Shown here one piece after another: positions 8,905-17,474 of a stretch of 64,000 bases of DNA. Each line of letters begins with the position of its first letter. Position 1 is the first letter of the stretch. The DNA is from Pseudomonas putida (GTDB taxonomy: Bacteria > Pseudomonadota > Gammaproteobacteria > Pseudomonadales > Pseudomonadaceae): NCBI GenBank assembly GCA_041879295.1, contig CP047152.1:2485501-2549500 (forward strand), given 5' to 3'. The translations under genes and the position numbers were made by a program. The notes beneath the pieces are model-generated. The model was not told the DNA's origin. It worked only from the letters and a program-made list of their open reading frames with translations, and ran no database searches.

Positions 8905-9357
8905 GGCGAGGGCGTACCGGCAGGAGAAAATCTTTGGTCGCGCCGGACTGGCCATCGCTCGCTCGACCTTGGCCCAGTGGGTTGGGCAAACTGGCGTGCG
9001 ACTCCAGCCACTGGTCGATGCACTGCGTGAAGCGGTGCTGAGCAAGGGCGTAATCCACGCCGATGAAACACCGGTGCAAATGCTTGCGCCGGGCGAGAAG
9101 AAAACCCACCGGGCCTATGTCTGGGCCTACAGCACGACGCCGTTTTCGGCGCTTAATGCGGTGGTTTACGACTTCAGCCCAAGCCGTGCCGGCGAACATG
9201 CAAGTAACTTCCTGGGCGACTGGAACGGCAAGCTGGTTTGCGATGATTTCGCTGGCTACAAAGCTGGTTTTGAACAAGGCATCACTGAAATCGGCTGCAT
9301 GGCTCATGCCCGTCGCAAGTTTTTCGAACTGCACACGGCGAACAAAAGTCAGCTGAA
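8905..9357 (+). pseudogene. Internal fragment of IS66-family transposase (TnpC)
   Basis: About 150 codons in one frame matching the middle of IS66 TnpC: YRQEKIFGRAGLAIARSTLA, then GVIHADETPVQML with the first catalytic aspartate, LVCDDFAGYKAGF with the second, and GCMAHARRKFFEL. It lacks the N-terminal and C-terminal parts, TnpA/TnpB and the terminal repeats. The right end fuses directly into a truncated isochorismatase-family gene, so the fragment marks an old insertion followed by deletion. Confidence 0.8.
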
Positions 9358-9550
9358 CGTGATAGCTGGAGGTGGGATTCTCTTCATCATGCTTCACATG
9401 AAGGACAGGCCAGCCATTTGATCGCCAGTGCCGCAGAAGGCGCTGGATTACGGACAAATAGCCAGGGTGGCTTTTACCATTCCAAACAGGCTGATCGATA
9501 GCATCCTGAACATCGAGGATAATCAGGGGGATGCTAGGCGTGTCCTTCAT
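9358..9550 (-). pseudogene. 5' fragment of an isochorismatase-family hydrolase
   Basis: From an ATG at 9550 with AAGGAG upstream, about 65 residues read as a cysteine-hydrolase N terminus: PLIILDVQDAID with the catalytic aspartate, then RLLRHWRSNGWPVLHVKHDE. The reading then runs into IS66 DNA in the opposite orientation, so the catalytic lysine and cysteine are lost. Intact members hydrolyse isochorismate or amides such as nicotinamide or ureido compounds; the substrate here is unknowable. It lies divergent to a LysR remnant, suggesting a former regulator-enzyme pair. Confidence 0.75.
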
Positions 9551-9744
9551 GTGGGGGCGTCTCCTTACGATGGACGCTTAGTGTGCTGCAACGTATTCCG
9601 GTCAACAAGCAGCGCAGTCTCGCTAGGGTACCGGTGCTGACAAAGAGGCCACTAAGGAGGGGCTGATACCCCGTCAGTGGACTCCGGCCCAGCTCACGCA
9701 AGGTGAGTTGGGCGGACGCTTACGTTCCTCAAAGTTTTTGGCGA

Positions 9745-10013
9745 GAGCTACCAGAAGCTTGTGGCGAAGCCTTCATTGGTCGAAGGCATTGATTTGGAAG
9801 TCCCAGATTGATCTAATCGGATTGCCGAGCATGGACCTGGCTCCAGCCAACCGCGACCACCGCTGGGCCTTTATCGGTCCCTCTGGGGATCGAGTGGAGG
9901 TTCCTCACTCTCCACGTTTTGTCACTGCTGACCTAGACGCCCTAAACCGAGCCGCAGTCCAAGGCGTAGGTATCGTACAGATGCCTGAGGTTCGAGGGAC
10001 GAGTTCAAGGTAA
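9745..10013 (+). pseudogene. C-terminal remnant of a LysR regulator
   Basis: The frame ending at 10013 reads as the effector-binding domain of a LysR protein: LIGLPSMDLAPANRDHRWAF, then TADLDALNRAAVQGVGIVQ. Upstream sequence continues the same domain only in another frame (KLVAKPSLVEGIDLEVPD then a stop), so there is a frameshift or stop near 9810. The HTH domain is absent. Together with the divergent isochorismatase fragment it looks like a LysR-controlled hydrolase locus destroyed by IS66. Confidence 0.65.
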
Positions 10014-10048
10014 CTGGACAGGGGTATAAGCTGTTTTAATCAACTCCC

Positions 10049-11068
10049 TCAAAAGCCTTCCAGCACGACTTTCCCCTTCGCCTTTCCGCTTTCCAGCAGA
10101 GCATGGGCACGACGAAGATTTTCTGCGCTGATGGGCCCATAGTTTTCGCCAACTGTGGTGCGCAAGTTACCCGCATCAATCCGCCGCGCAACTTCGTTAA
10201 GGATGTTGCGCTGCTCCTGCATGTCCTCTGTTTCGTAGAGCGAGCGGGTGTACATAAGCTCCCAGTGCAACGACAGGCTCTTGCGCTTCAGCGGCACGGC
10301 GTCAAGGGTGGCCGGATCATCTATCAGGCCCAGCTTGCCTTGAGGTTTCAGTGACTCGATGATTTGTTCGTAGTGCCTATCGGTCTGGGTCAGGCTTGCG
10401 ACATGGCTGACCTGCGCTATACCGATGCGCTTTAGTTCTTCACTAAGTGGCTTGGTATGGTCGATGACATGATGCGCACCAAGCTCGGTAACCCAGGCCT
10501 GGGTTTCAGGGCGCGAAGCCGTACTAATGATCGTCAACCCTGTTAGCTGACGCGCCAGTTGAATTAGAATTGAACCTACCCCGCCTGCAGCGCCAATGAT
10601 CAGCAGTGTTTCTCCTCGGTCGGTGGGATCCCGTGCAATACCTAGGCGATCAAAGAGTAATTCCCAAGCGGTCAGGGAAGTGAGTGGCAATGCCGCAGCT
10701 TGGCCGAATTCCAGCGACTGTGGCATTGAACCGACGATACGCTCATCCACCAGTTGCAGCTCACTGTTGCTCCCCGGGCGGATCAGTGATCCCGCGTACC
10801 AGACTCTGTCACCGGGTTTAAAAAACGTCACGTCGCTGCCGACCGACTTGACCACCCCGGCAGCGTCCCAGCCGAGGATCCGCGGCTGGCTTTCGTCCGC
10901 ATGCGGCACATAGCCCTGCCGTACCTTGGTATCGACAGGATTGACCGACACGGCCTTTACCTCTACTAGCAAGTCGCGCGGCCCTGGCACTGGCTCGGGT
11001 ATATCGATCTCCACCAAGGCGTCGGGATGTTCAATAGGCAGACATTTAAAGTGTGCAATGGCTTTCAT
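10049..11068 (-). CDS. Zinc-type alcohol dehydrogenase / quinone oxidoreductase-like MDR protein
   Basis: 339 aa from the ATG at 11068 (MKAIAHF), chosen over an upstream frame start because GAGGAG lies 5-10 bases before it. It is a medium-chain dehydrogenase/reductase: GroES-like half with SVNPVDTKVRQG and LGWDAAGVV, then a Rossmann half with the NADPH loop IGAAGGVGSILIQLARQL. The zinc-ligand cysteines of true alcohol dehydrogenases are missing, as in the zinc-free ZADH/quinone-reductase subgroup that reduces enones and quinones with NADPH. It follows the ABM-type monooxygenase gene in one operon (10-bp gap). Confidence 0.88.
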   Translation of the reverse strand: MKAIAHFKCLPIEHPDALVEIDIPEPVPGPRDLLVEVKAVSVNPVDTKVRQGYVPHADESQPRILGWDAAGVVKSVGSDVTFFKPGDRVWYAGSLIRPGSNSELQLVDERIVGSMPQSLEFGQAAALPLTSLTAWELLFDRLGIARDPTDRGETLLIIGAAGGVGSILIQLARQLTGLTIISTASRPETQAWVTELGAHHVIDHTKPLSEELKRIGIAQVSHVASLTQTDRHYEQIIESLKPQGKLGLIDDPATLDAVPLKRKSLSLHWELMYTRSLYETEDMQEQRNILNEVARRIDAGNLRTTVGENYGPISAENLRRAHALLESGKAKGKVVLEGF

Positions 11069-11078
11069 TCGAAGCTCC

Positions 11079-11372
11079 TCAGGACATGCGATGCATTTTC
11101 GTGATCGAAAATTTTTCAGCAGCACGTTCGATGAGCGGGAGCGCTGCTCGAAAATGTGTTGTCGCTTCGTGAGCCGTTAGCGCCGCCTCGTCCCGCCACT
11201 GCTCGATCATGTGGAAAGTGCGCGCCTGCTCGGCATCACGGTGCAAGTCATACTGGATACAGTCCACTTCGCCCCGGCTTGAACCCTGCAGGGCCCGCAG
11301 CGTCTGCTCGAGCTCGGCTTCGAAGCCTGCCTTTGCGACCAAAGTGGCAATCAGTGTTAAAGGGGTGTTCAT
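11079..11372 (-). CDS. Antibiotic biosynthesis monooxygenase (ABM) domain protein
   Basis: 97 aa beginning MNTPLTLIATLVAK at the ATG at 11372, preceded by GGAGG. It has the ferredoxin-like ABM fold pattern: QYDLHRDAEQARTFHMIEQW followed by AALTAHEATTHFR. Small ABM proteins such as YgiN oxidise quinols or polyketide-like substrates, or remove damaged quinones. The downstream oxidoreductase gene 10 bases away fits a joint quinone or electrophile detoxification role; that is inference. Confidence 0.85.
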   Translation of the reverse strand: MNTPLTLIATLVAKAGFEAELEQTLRALQGSSRGEVDCIQYDLHRDAEQARTFHMIEQWRDEAALTAHEATTHFRAALPLIERAAEKFSITKMHRMS

Positions 11373-11638
11373 CAAACCTCCGGCCGATATGCATAAAAAA
11401 AATGGGACCTCGCTAACCGACACGTCTGAATAGAGGCCGTGCGGCCCGAAACTGCTCTCCAGGTGACGGCCTGACAATCAATATTGATCTCGAAGGCCGT
11501 GCGAGCGTCCTCACCCGGCGAGAGCACTTGTAGCGTTAAAACCAGTAGATCGGGCAAGTCCAGGTCACACGCTCCCTGCCCCCAACTCATGAGCGGCGAA
11601 ATTGGACCAATCAGGATTGCCGAGATATGCCCGGCCAA
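11372..11638 (-). CDS. Unrecognised reading frame coupled to the ABM gene
   Basis: An 88-codon frame whose stop overlaps the ABM start codon (TGATG), with that gene's GGAGG ribosome-binding site inside its last codons. The middle (GACDLDLPDLLVLTLQVLSP) looks protein-like, and the same frame stays readable further upstream to about 11740 with one stop. It matches no family I know. It may be the degenerate 3' part of a larger operon gene rather than an intact small protein. Confidence 0.25.
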   Translation of the reverse strand: MAGHISAILIGPISPLMSWGQGACDLDLPDLLVLTLQVLSPGEDARTAFEINIDCQAVTWRAVSGRTASIQTCRLARSHFFYAYRPEV

Positions 11639-11935
11639 TAATCTCCAGGTCCGGTTGCAGTCCTTAAGCGCGTCTTCGCTGACGCTCAGCGTGCGTAGGT
11701 CCCTAGCCGAGGCTATTCAACCCATACCATCGGTAGCTTCGCGTCGTGAAACCTAGGCCTTGAGGGCTTTCTATACAACGATGTTGAGCCCGAAACTGAC
11801 GCTGAGCAAGTCCAATCCACCATCCTTGAAACGACGTGTCCGGTCGACAGTCAATTTTCTCCGAGGGCTTATAATTCGATAATTCGATAATATTCGAAAT
11901 ATAAGCGTAGTGCAAACTCGAGCGTCCCTTCGAAC

Positions 11936-12844
11936 TCAGCGATTGGTCCGCGCAAAAGCACGCGGATCAGAGAAACAGTTAACCAGGTGGTCGTATATCA
12001 GCCTCACTCGCGGTGCCACTGGCCCTGATTGAGGACGGTACATGATCAGTTCGGAAGGCGGCGGCGCTTCCTGTTGCATGACCTCGACCAGGCGCCCTTC
12101 AGACAGGTAGGGTTCTGCCAAGTAATCGGGCATTTGCCCAAAGGCGATTCCGGCCAGAACGATCTCTCGCTCGGTTTCCGGGTCATCGCAGCTGAAGGCA
12201 GGGGAGGTAGGCAGAAACGTTCGCCCCTCGGCAAGCACCCACGGCCAGGGGCGACCGTTTTTTCGATCAATCAGCATGGACAGCGGCAAGCGTTTCAGTT
12301 CTTCGATGCTGCCAGGGCGGTGCACGGTGGCGAGGAGTGACGGGGCCGCAACGATTTTCAGGCTGACATGGGCCACTGTTCTAGCGATATAGCGCCTATC
12401 ACGCACCGCGCCGACACGAATACCGATGTCGATCTTGTTGGCCACCGCGTCGGTGAGTTGGTCATCCAGGCTCAGGTCGATGCTCAGGCCCGGGTTTTCC
12501 CGTATCAGCGGTTTCAGAAATTCGACCAGATACAGCTTGCCAATGGCGTGTGGGGCCGTGATGCCGACAACGCCTTTAGCCTCCTGTTTGCTGTGGGTGA
12601 TAAACAACTGATCCACCCGGTCCAAGGTTTCCTGGGCCTGCAAGGCGAGTTTGGCACCAAAAGTGGTGACATGAACCTGCCGTGTGCTGCGGTGGAACAA
12701 CAGCTCACCCAGCGTACTCTCCAGTTCCTTGATGGCACGTGTCACCGTCTGCGGTGAGGTGCCGAGGCGGGTGGCTGCATCGCGGAACGTGGTCGATTGT
12801 GCGGCCACTGTGAATATCCGAATCAGTTCCATGCGATTAGGCAT
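11936..12844 (-). CDS. LysR-family regulator, divergent to an SDR gene
   Basis: 302 aa from the ATG at 12844, with GAGGG five bases upstream; a TTG three codons earlier is less likely. Winged HTH at residues 5-60 (FRDAATRLGTSPQTVTRAIKELE) followed by a full effector-binding domain (GIRVGAVRDRRYIAR, then a C-terminal IYDHLV). It belongs to the CrgA/DsdC-like clade that often controls a divergent oxidoreductase. The SDR gene starts 121 bases away in the opposite direction, so the shared intergenic region probably holds the operator. Confidence 0.9.
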   Translation of the reverse strand: MPNRMELIRIFTVAAQSTTFRDAATRLGTSPQTVTRAIKELESTLGELLFHRSTRQVHVTTFGAKLALQAQETLDRVDQLFITHSKQEAKGVVGITAPHAIGKLYLVEFLKPLIRENPGLSIDLSLDDQLTDAVANKIDIGIRVGAVRDRRYIARTVAHVSLKIVAAPSLLATVHRPGSIEELKRLPLSMLIDRKNGRPWPWVLAEGRTFLPTSPAFSCDDPETEREIVLAGIAFGQMPDYLAEPYLSEGRLVEVMQQEAPPPSELIMYRPQSGPVAPRVRLIYDHLVNCFSDPRAFARTNR

Positions 12845-12965
12845 AGCCCTCAACTCCCGTTCCAGAAAATGGAATTCTCAAATCCTAACACTTCCATTCT
12901 CTGACGAATAAAACCAGCGCAGACTGCAGTCTCCATCCCGACAGGTCTCAACAGGAGCGCTGAAT

Positions 12966-13709
12966 ATGAGTAAGAACATCCAGGATAAGGTGGTCGTCAT
13001 CACGGGTGCGAGTAGCGGTCTAGGCGAAGCAACGGCGCGTCATCTGGCGGCGCTCGGCGCCCTTGTGGTGCTTGGCGCCAGGCGCCAGGACCGTCTGGAC
13101 GCGATTGTCGCGGAGATCGCCACTGCAGGCGGCAAGGCGATTGCCCATCCGACCGATGTGACACGCAAGGAGGACTTGTCTGCGCTGGTTGCCAAGGCAG
13201 TCGAGGTATTCGGTCGCATCGATGTAATGATCAACAACGCAGGGTTGATGGCGATCTCTCCGATTTCGCAACTGCGCACCGACGAGTGGGATCGTATGAT
13301 CGATATCAACATCAAGGGCGTATTGTATGGCATCGCGGCCGCATTGCCGTTTTTCGAACAACAGGCAAGCGGTCACTTCATCAACATTTCTTCGGTCGCC
13401 GGCATCAAAGTATTCAGCCCCGGTGGATCGGTGTACAGCGGCACCAAGTACGCGGTGCGCGCCATTTCCGATGGCCTGCGTCATGAAGTCGGCGCGAATA
13501 TTCGCACGACGACTATCGAACCGGGCGCAGTGGATTCCGAACTGAAGTTCGGCAGCGGGTACCAGCCGAGCGCCGAGGTCGTTGGCGAATTTTACAAGAA
13601 GGCCATCCCGGCTGACTCGGTTGCACGGGCCATCGCTTATGCGATCGAGCAACCTGCAGATGTCGACATCAACGAGATTGTTCTGCGTCCGACTGCGCAA
13701 GACTTCTGA
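12966..13709 (+). CDS. Short-chain dehydrogenase/reductase (SDR)
   Basis: 247 aa classical SDR. Cofactor loop TGASSGLG at residues 14-21, NNAG at about 90-93, active-site serine in INISSVAG, and the YSGTK catalytic tyrosine-lysine pair (Y-x-x-x-K) at about 158-162. An arginine in GARRQDR after the second strand favours NADP(H). It would oxidise or reduce an alcohol/carbonyl pair of unknown identity. It is transcribed divergently from the LysR gene and is likely its target. Confidence 0.92.
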   Translation: MSKNIQDKVVVITGASSGLGEATARHLAALGALVVLGARRQDRLDAIVAEIATAGGKAIAHPTDVTRKEDLSALVAKAVEVFGRIDVMINNAGLMAISPISQLRTDEWDRMIDINIKGVLYGIAAALPFFEQQASGHFINISSVAGIKVFSPGGSVYSGTKYAVRAISDGLRHEVGANIRTTTIEPGAVDSELKFGSGYQPSAEVVGEFYKKAIPADSVARAIAYAIEQPADVDINEIVLRPTAQDF

Positions 13710-14157
13710 CATTTGTCCTGTGCCGTTTGCGCCTGATCCACAGGCATGGACCCAAGCGACCAGGCTCTGGCGCTAAGAAATTGTTAACTCAGCCTATCCA
13801 GGCTGAAACTCTCGGCATGCCGAACGTCAATATCCAGCGCGCCAACACCACCATGTCCTAGCTGATTGATTGAGCTTCCAAAGGCGAGTCGTTCCTGATT
13901 CTCGGGTTCGGCAGGCGGCTCTGCCCGCCTAATGTACCCAACTGATCATATCGGACCCTGTTGCGAATGAAGCCACCTAAAGTTGCAGACTGGTTGCTAC
14001 GGAGGGCGGCGGTGTAGTGGCAATAAGCCCGGTGTGAATCATCGTGCAATCGGAGGTGTTCGATACAGGAAGCCAGGGTCCCCATGGTGCTGCCAATGAT
14101 GGGCATCGCTCACAAAGCAGCAAGAGGATATCAACCCGTCAAACTGAGGAAATAACC
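13710..14157. other. Gap between SDR gene and small protein
   Basis: No supported gene. A short coding-like tail (AETLGMPNVNIQRANTTMS then TAG) on the + strand near 13805-13860 may be the end of a lost gene. The start of the next small gene has its own ribosome-binding site. Confidence 0.4.
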
Positions 14158-14352
14158 ATGGCAATGTTGGTTTTTGACGGTACGGAAGACGCCATCGTCG
14201 AAGCCCGTATTCTGGTCGGGGCGCTGAATGAATGGTTGGCGGAACAGCAACCCTGTTGCCCCCTAAAATCCGTTCATGTGCAATTTTGCTATCGGCCCGA
14301 TGGCACGTTGGATTCTGTATTGACCGTTGTAACAGACGTGGCCGTGGACTAA
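14158..14352 (+). CDS. Small hypothetical protein
   Basis: 64 aa from an ATG at 14158 preceded by GAGGAAA at a good distance. Sequence: acidic, with a helical start (GTEDAIVEARILVGALNEWL) and a beta-rich end (VHVQFCYRPDGTLDSVLTVV). It resembles small soluble proteins of pseudomonads with no assigned role. It sits between the SDR gene and the convergent GGDEF-EAL gene. The good start signal is the main support. Confidence 0.55.
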   Translation: MAMLVFDGTEDAIVEARILVGALNEWLAEQQPCCPLKSVHVQFCYRPDGTLDSVLTVVTDVAVD

Positions 14353-14438
14353 TGACTGCTTTGATTGAACGGGTACTTGGTGCGGGTAATCCCTTGGCCG
14401 CAGATCCAGCAGGGTTTTGCTGTCGGTCGCCCGGTAGA

Positions 14439-16736
14439 TCAGATCTGCTCGACGTTGGTCGACGAAGGCTGAAAACGCTGCATGAGTGGAATCGATCTTT
14501 TGGTTATTAAATAAACGTGTTGATTATAGGTTATCTGTTCGGCCAAGAAAAACCTGAGTGCCTCATGCGACATGGGTCTAGCAAAGTAATATCCCTGGAA
14601 AATATCGCATCGACCACGTTCCAGGAAGTCCACCTGAGCCGCAGTTTCCACGCCTTCCGCGACCACTGACAGGCTGAGGTGATGGGCCATGGAAATAATG
14701 CCTTGAGTAATTGCTGCATCGTGTGGGTTAGCCGAGATATCCTGGATGAAAGAGCGATCAATCTTGATTTTGTCGATGGGCAAACACTTGAGATAACTGA
14801 GGCTGGAAAATCCTGTACCGAAATCATCCAGCGCAATGCGTACACCCAAGTCTTTAAGGCGGTGCAAGGTTTCAATTGCGATTTCAACGTTGTGCAGCAG
14901 GAGCGACTCAGTTATCTCCAATTCCAATTGCCCTGCGCTAAGCCCGTATTTGTTCAGCACTGCCTGGATACATTCAACGAACTGACCGCGCTGAAAATGC
15001 ACCGGCGAAATATTTACGGCCATCGAGATGCCGTTGAAACCCTGATCACATAGATTGCGCAACTGCGCGCACGCCGTATCGAGTACCCAGAGGCTCAGCG
15101 GGATAATTTGACCACTGTCCTCTGCCACCGGTACAAACACCGCTGGAGAGATGTATCCTTTGATCGGATGCGTCCAACGCAACAACGCTTCGATTCCGAC
15201 CACCCGACGCGTGTGGGCCTCTATTTGCGGTTGATAATGCAGGCTGAACGATTGAGTTTCGATAGCCTTTTGTAGGTCATTACGTAGGCTTCGGTGCTCG
15301 CAAACTCGATCGTTAAGATCGCTGGTGTACCACTGAAAGTTGTTCCTACCTTGTTGCTTGGCTTTGTACATGGCCATGTCAGCCTGCTGGATCAGCTGCA
15401 TCGGCTGTTCGAGGTGACCATCGCTTAGCGTAATACCGATACTTGCACTGACGTGCAGGTCAATGCCCTGGATACAGTAGGGTTTGCCAATGCTTTCCAG
15501 CAGTCGCTCGGCCACCGGGACAACGTCTTCGTCACGAAGCAGGTCCGTCAGCAGAACGACAAACTCATCGCCGCCCATGCGCACGACGGCATCAGCTGGA
15601 CGGACTTGCTGAGTCATGCGCTGTGCCACCTCGATCAGCACCTGATCGCCGAAGTAGTGCCCGATGGAGTCGTTGATGGATTTGAATCCATCCAGGTCGA
15701 TGTACATGACCGCTAGTTGACGCTTACGTTGAAGGCTGCTGCGACACTCTAGGACAAGCCGGTCTTCCAGGGACAGGCGGTTAAGCAAACCGGTCAGCCC
15801 GTCATGGCTGGCACTGATACTCAGCTGGCGCTCGTAATGCTTCTGCTCGCTGATATCCCGAGCGATACCGAATACCCCGACGATCTCTCCATTTACCATG
15901 ATCGGCAGGTTTGCGATATCCATGGTCAACTGCTTGTCGTCGCTCTCGTCGCGCACCCTTGCCTCGAATCGCTGCGGCTCACCGGCGCGGGCCGCGGAAA
16001 AATGCTGATTCACTCGCGGCAGGTCTTCTTCGAAAACGAGGTAGGAGAAATGTTGACCGACAAGATCAGTTGCCGCGCCAGCTTTAAGCTTCAGGCCAGC
16101 CGGGTTCACACTCTGGATGTTGCCCGCCATGTCGAGGGCGAAAACCGGGTTGGGGTTGTAGGTGAACAATGAGCGAAACCGTTGTTCACTTTCCTCCAGG
16201 CGTTGGCCGTCACGCTCATGCCGGATAGCAATGGCAGCCAGGTGCGCCGCGCAGGTCAACCTTTGGATCTGCATCTCGCTTGGCGCAATCGCCTGATCTT
16301 GGTACAGCGCAAATGTCCCAAGTACGGAGCCCTGATGCGAGAGTAATGGCAACGACCAGCAGGAGCGCAGATTGTACCCTAGCGCCAGGCTGCGAAAACG
16401 CTCCCAGCTCGGATCCCGGGCTATATCTGCGGTCACCACCAGCTCGCGCCGGAATGCAGCCGTGCCACACGTGCCTTCCTGAGGACCGATGGGCATGCCA
16501 TGGATCGCCTCGCTGTATGCAGGCGGCAGGCCAGGCGCGGCACCTTTGAGCAAATGCTTGCCTTGCGCATCGGTGAGCAGTATCGAACACAGCGTACCGG
16601 GATCCTGGGCGTCGATCATCAAGCAGATGGCGGTGAGGATGTCGTGCAGTTGATGATTGGTCGCGATCATACCGAGTATGTCGCGCTGAGACTCGGGAAG
16701 CACCATGCTGTGATAGCTCGTGCAGAAGGTGTTCAT
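14439..16736 (-). CDS. GAF-PAS-GGDEF-EAL cyclic-di-GMP signalling protein
   Basis: 765 aa. GAF sensor at about residues 30-175, PAS at about 185-300 (FRSLFTYNPNPVFALD), GGDEF domain 305-465 with intact GGDEF at 388-392, EAL domain 485-735 with intact EALLR at 516-520 and the loop DDFGTGFSSLSYLKCLPIDKIKID. Both active-site signatures are complete, so it could make and degrade c-di-GMP, or use one domain for GTP sensing; net activity cannot be told. No TM segment or signal peptide: a cytoplasmic sensor. The ATG has AGGAAT upstream. It is monocistronic. Confidence 0.95.
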   Translation of the reverse strand: MNTFCTSYHSMVLPESQRDILGMIATNHQLHDILTAICLMIDAQDPGTLCSILLTDAQGKHLLKGAAPGLPPAYSEAIHGMPIGPQEGTCGTAAFRRELVVTADIARDPSWERFRSLALGYNLRSCWSLPLLSHQGSVLGTFALYQDQAIAPSEMQIQRLTCAAHLAAIAIRHERDGQRLEESEQRFRSLFTYNPNPVFALDMAGNIQSVNPAGLKLKAGAATDLVGQHFSYLVFEEDLPRVNQHFSAARAGEPQRFEARVRDESDDKQLTMDIANLPIMVNGEIVGVFGIARDISEQKHYERQLSISASHDGLTGLLNRLSLEDRLVLECRSSLQRKRQLAVMYIDLDGFKSINDSIGHYFGDQVLIEVAQRMTQQVRPADAVVRMGGDEFVVLLTDLLRDEDVVPVAERLLESIGKPYCIQGIDLHVSASIGITLSDGHLEQPMQLIQQADMAMYKAKQQGRNNFQWYTSDLNDRVCEHRSLRNDLQKAIETQSFSLHYQPQIEAHTRRVVGIEALLRWTHPIKGYISPAVFVPVAEDSGQIIPLSLWVLDTACAQLRNLCDQGFNGISMAVNISPVHFQRGQFVECIQAVLNKYGLSAGQLELEITESLLLHNVEIAIETLHRLKDLGVRIALDDFGTGFSSLSYLKCLPIDKIKIDRSFIQDISANPHDAAITQGIISMAHHLSLSVVAEGVETAAQVDFLERGRCDIFQGYYFARPMSHEALRFFLAEQITYNQHVYLITKRSIPLMQRFQPSSTNVEQI

Positions 16737-17181
16737 GGTGGGATTCCTGTGTGCTTGCGAGGCCTTCCGGTTCCCTGAGCGTCTGCAGAAGTGAGTGCCT
16801 GGGCGCAGTCCGATCGCACCCCGATCGCGAAATCTTTTAAAGCAGTGGGCCTGCCACGAGAAAGACTCAGGTGATCGATAAAAGAACGTATCAGATGGAG
16901 CGCATGCGGCTGAATTCGGCTTGCAGCGGCCTGACCACCGCCCGCTGACTTTCTCTGAGCAAACCGCAGATACTTCTTGACTTCCAGACTACCAGGCGCA
17001 GACTTTAGCGAGTATTGCAAAAGTTCCCTTGGGCTGGCCGCATCTGTTTGCGGCGCTCGCCCGCCGGCGCTTGCCTGCCAGGCATGCTGAAGCTGGCGCT
17101 GGACATCACGGATGCAGTGCTGGCTTTCCTTCGAATTGCCTGGTCTCAAGGAAAGAACATCCCGATCACGCCCGACTGCTA
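16737..17181. other. Boundary stretch before the stress-tolerance locus
   Basis: No supported gene; frames here lack start signals and recognisable content. It contains the junction between the chromosomal GGDEF-EAL gene and the imported stress locus, but no terminal repeats or integrase were found. Confidence 0.4.
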
Positions 17182-17370
17182 CGAGAGCAGCAGAAGTGCG
17201 CCTTCCCTCGTGCCGAACGCTACAACGGCTGTTGTCCGCGACCCTTGAACCTGCCTGACGATGCCGATCAGGTTTTGATCAAGCGCCCATTCGACAATGG
17301 GCTGCTGACGATCATCCTCGACGAGCGCGAAGCGCGTGCATCGAAGCAAAGCCGTTTGATTCCGAATTGA
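17182..17370 (+). pseudogene. Decayed 3' end of a small heat-shock protein gene
   Basis: The frame ending at 17370 reads AERYNGCCPRPLNLPDDADQ then IKRPFDNGLLTIIL and a basic IPN-like tail, which lines up with the second half of an alpha-crystallin domain (ERF-G-FRR-LPDDAD-KI-A-FDNGLLTITLPKR). The first half, the start and the ribosome-binding site are missing, and several core residues are altered. In known tLST/TLQ loci a hsp20 gene precedes clpG/clpK, so this is probably the relic of that gene. Confidence 0.6.
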
Positions 17371-17474
17371 AGCTGACTCGGAGATTCCATGGCAGTTGTC
17401 ACGAAGGCCCTTCAGCAGACGAGGAGCTGCGGCAGGCTCCACTTCGTCGCCTCAATGATTCAAGGAGCGCCCGC

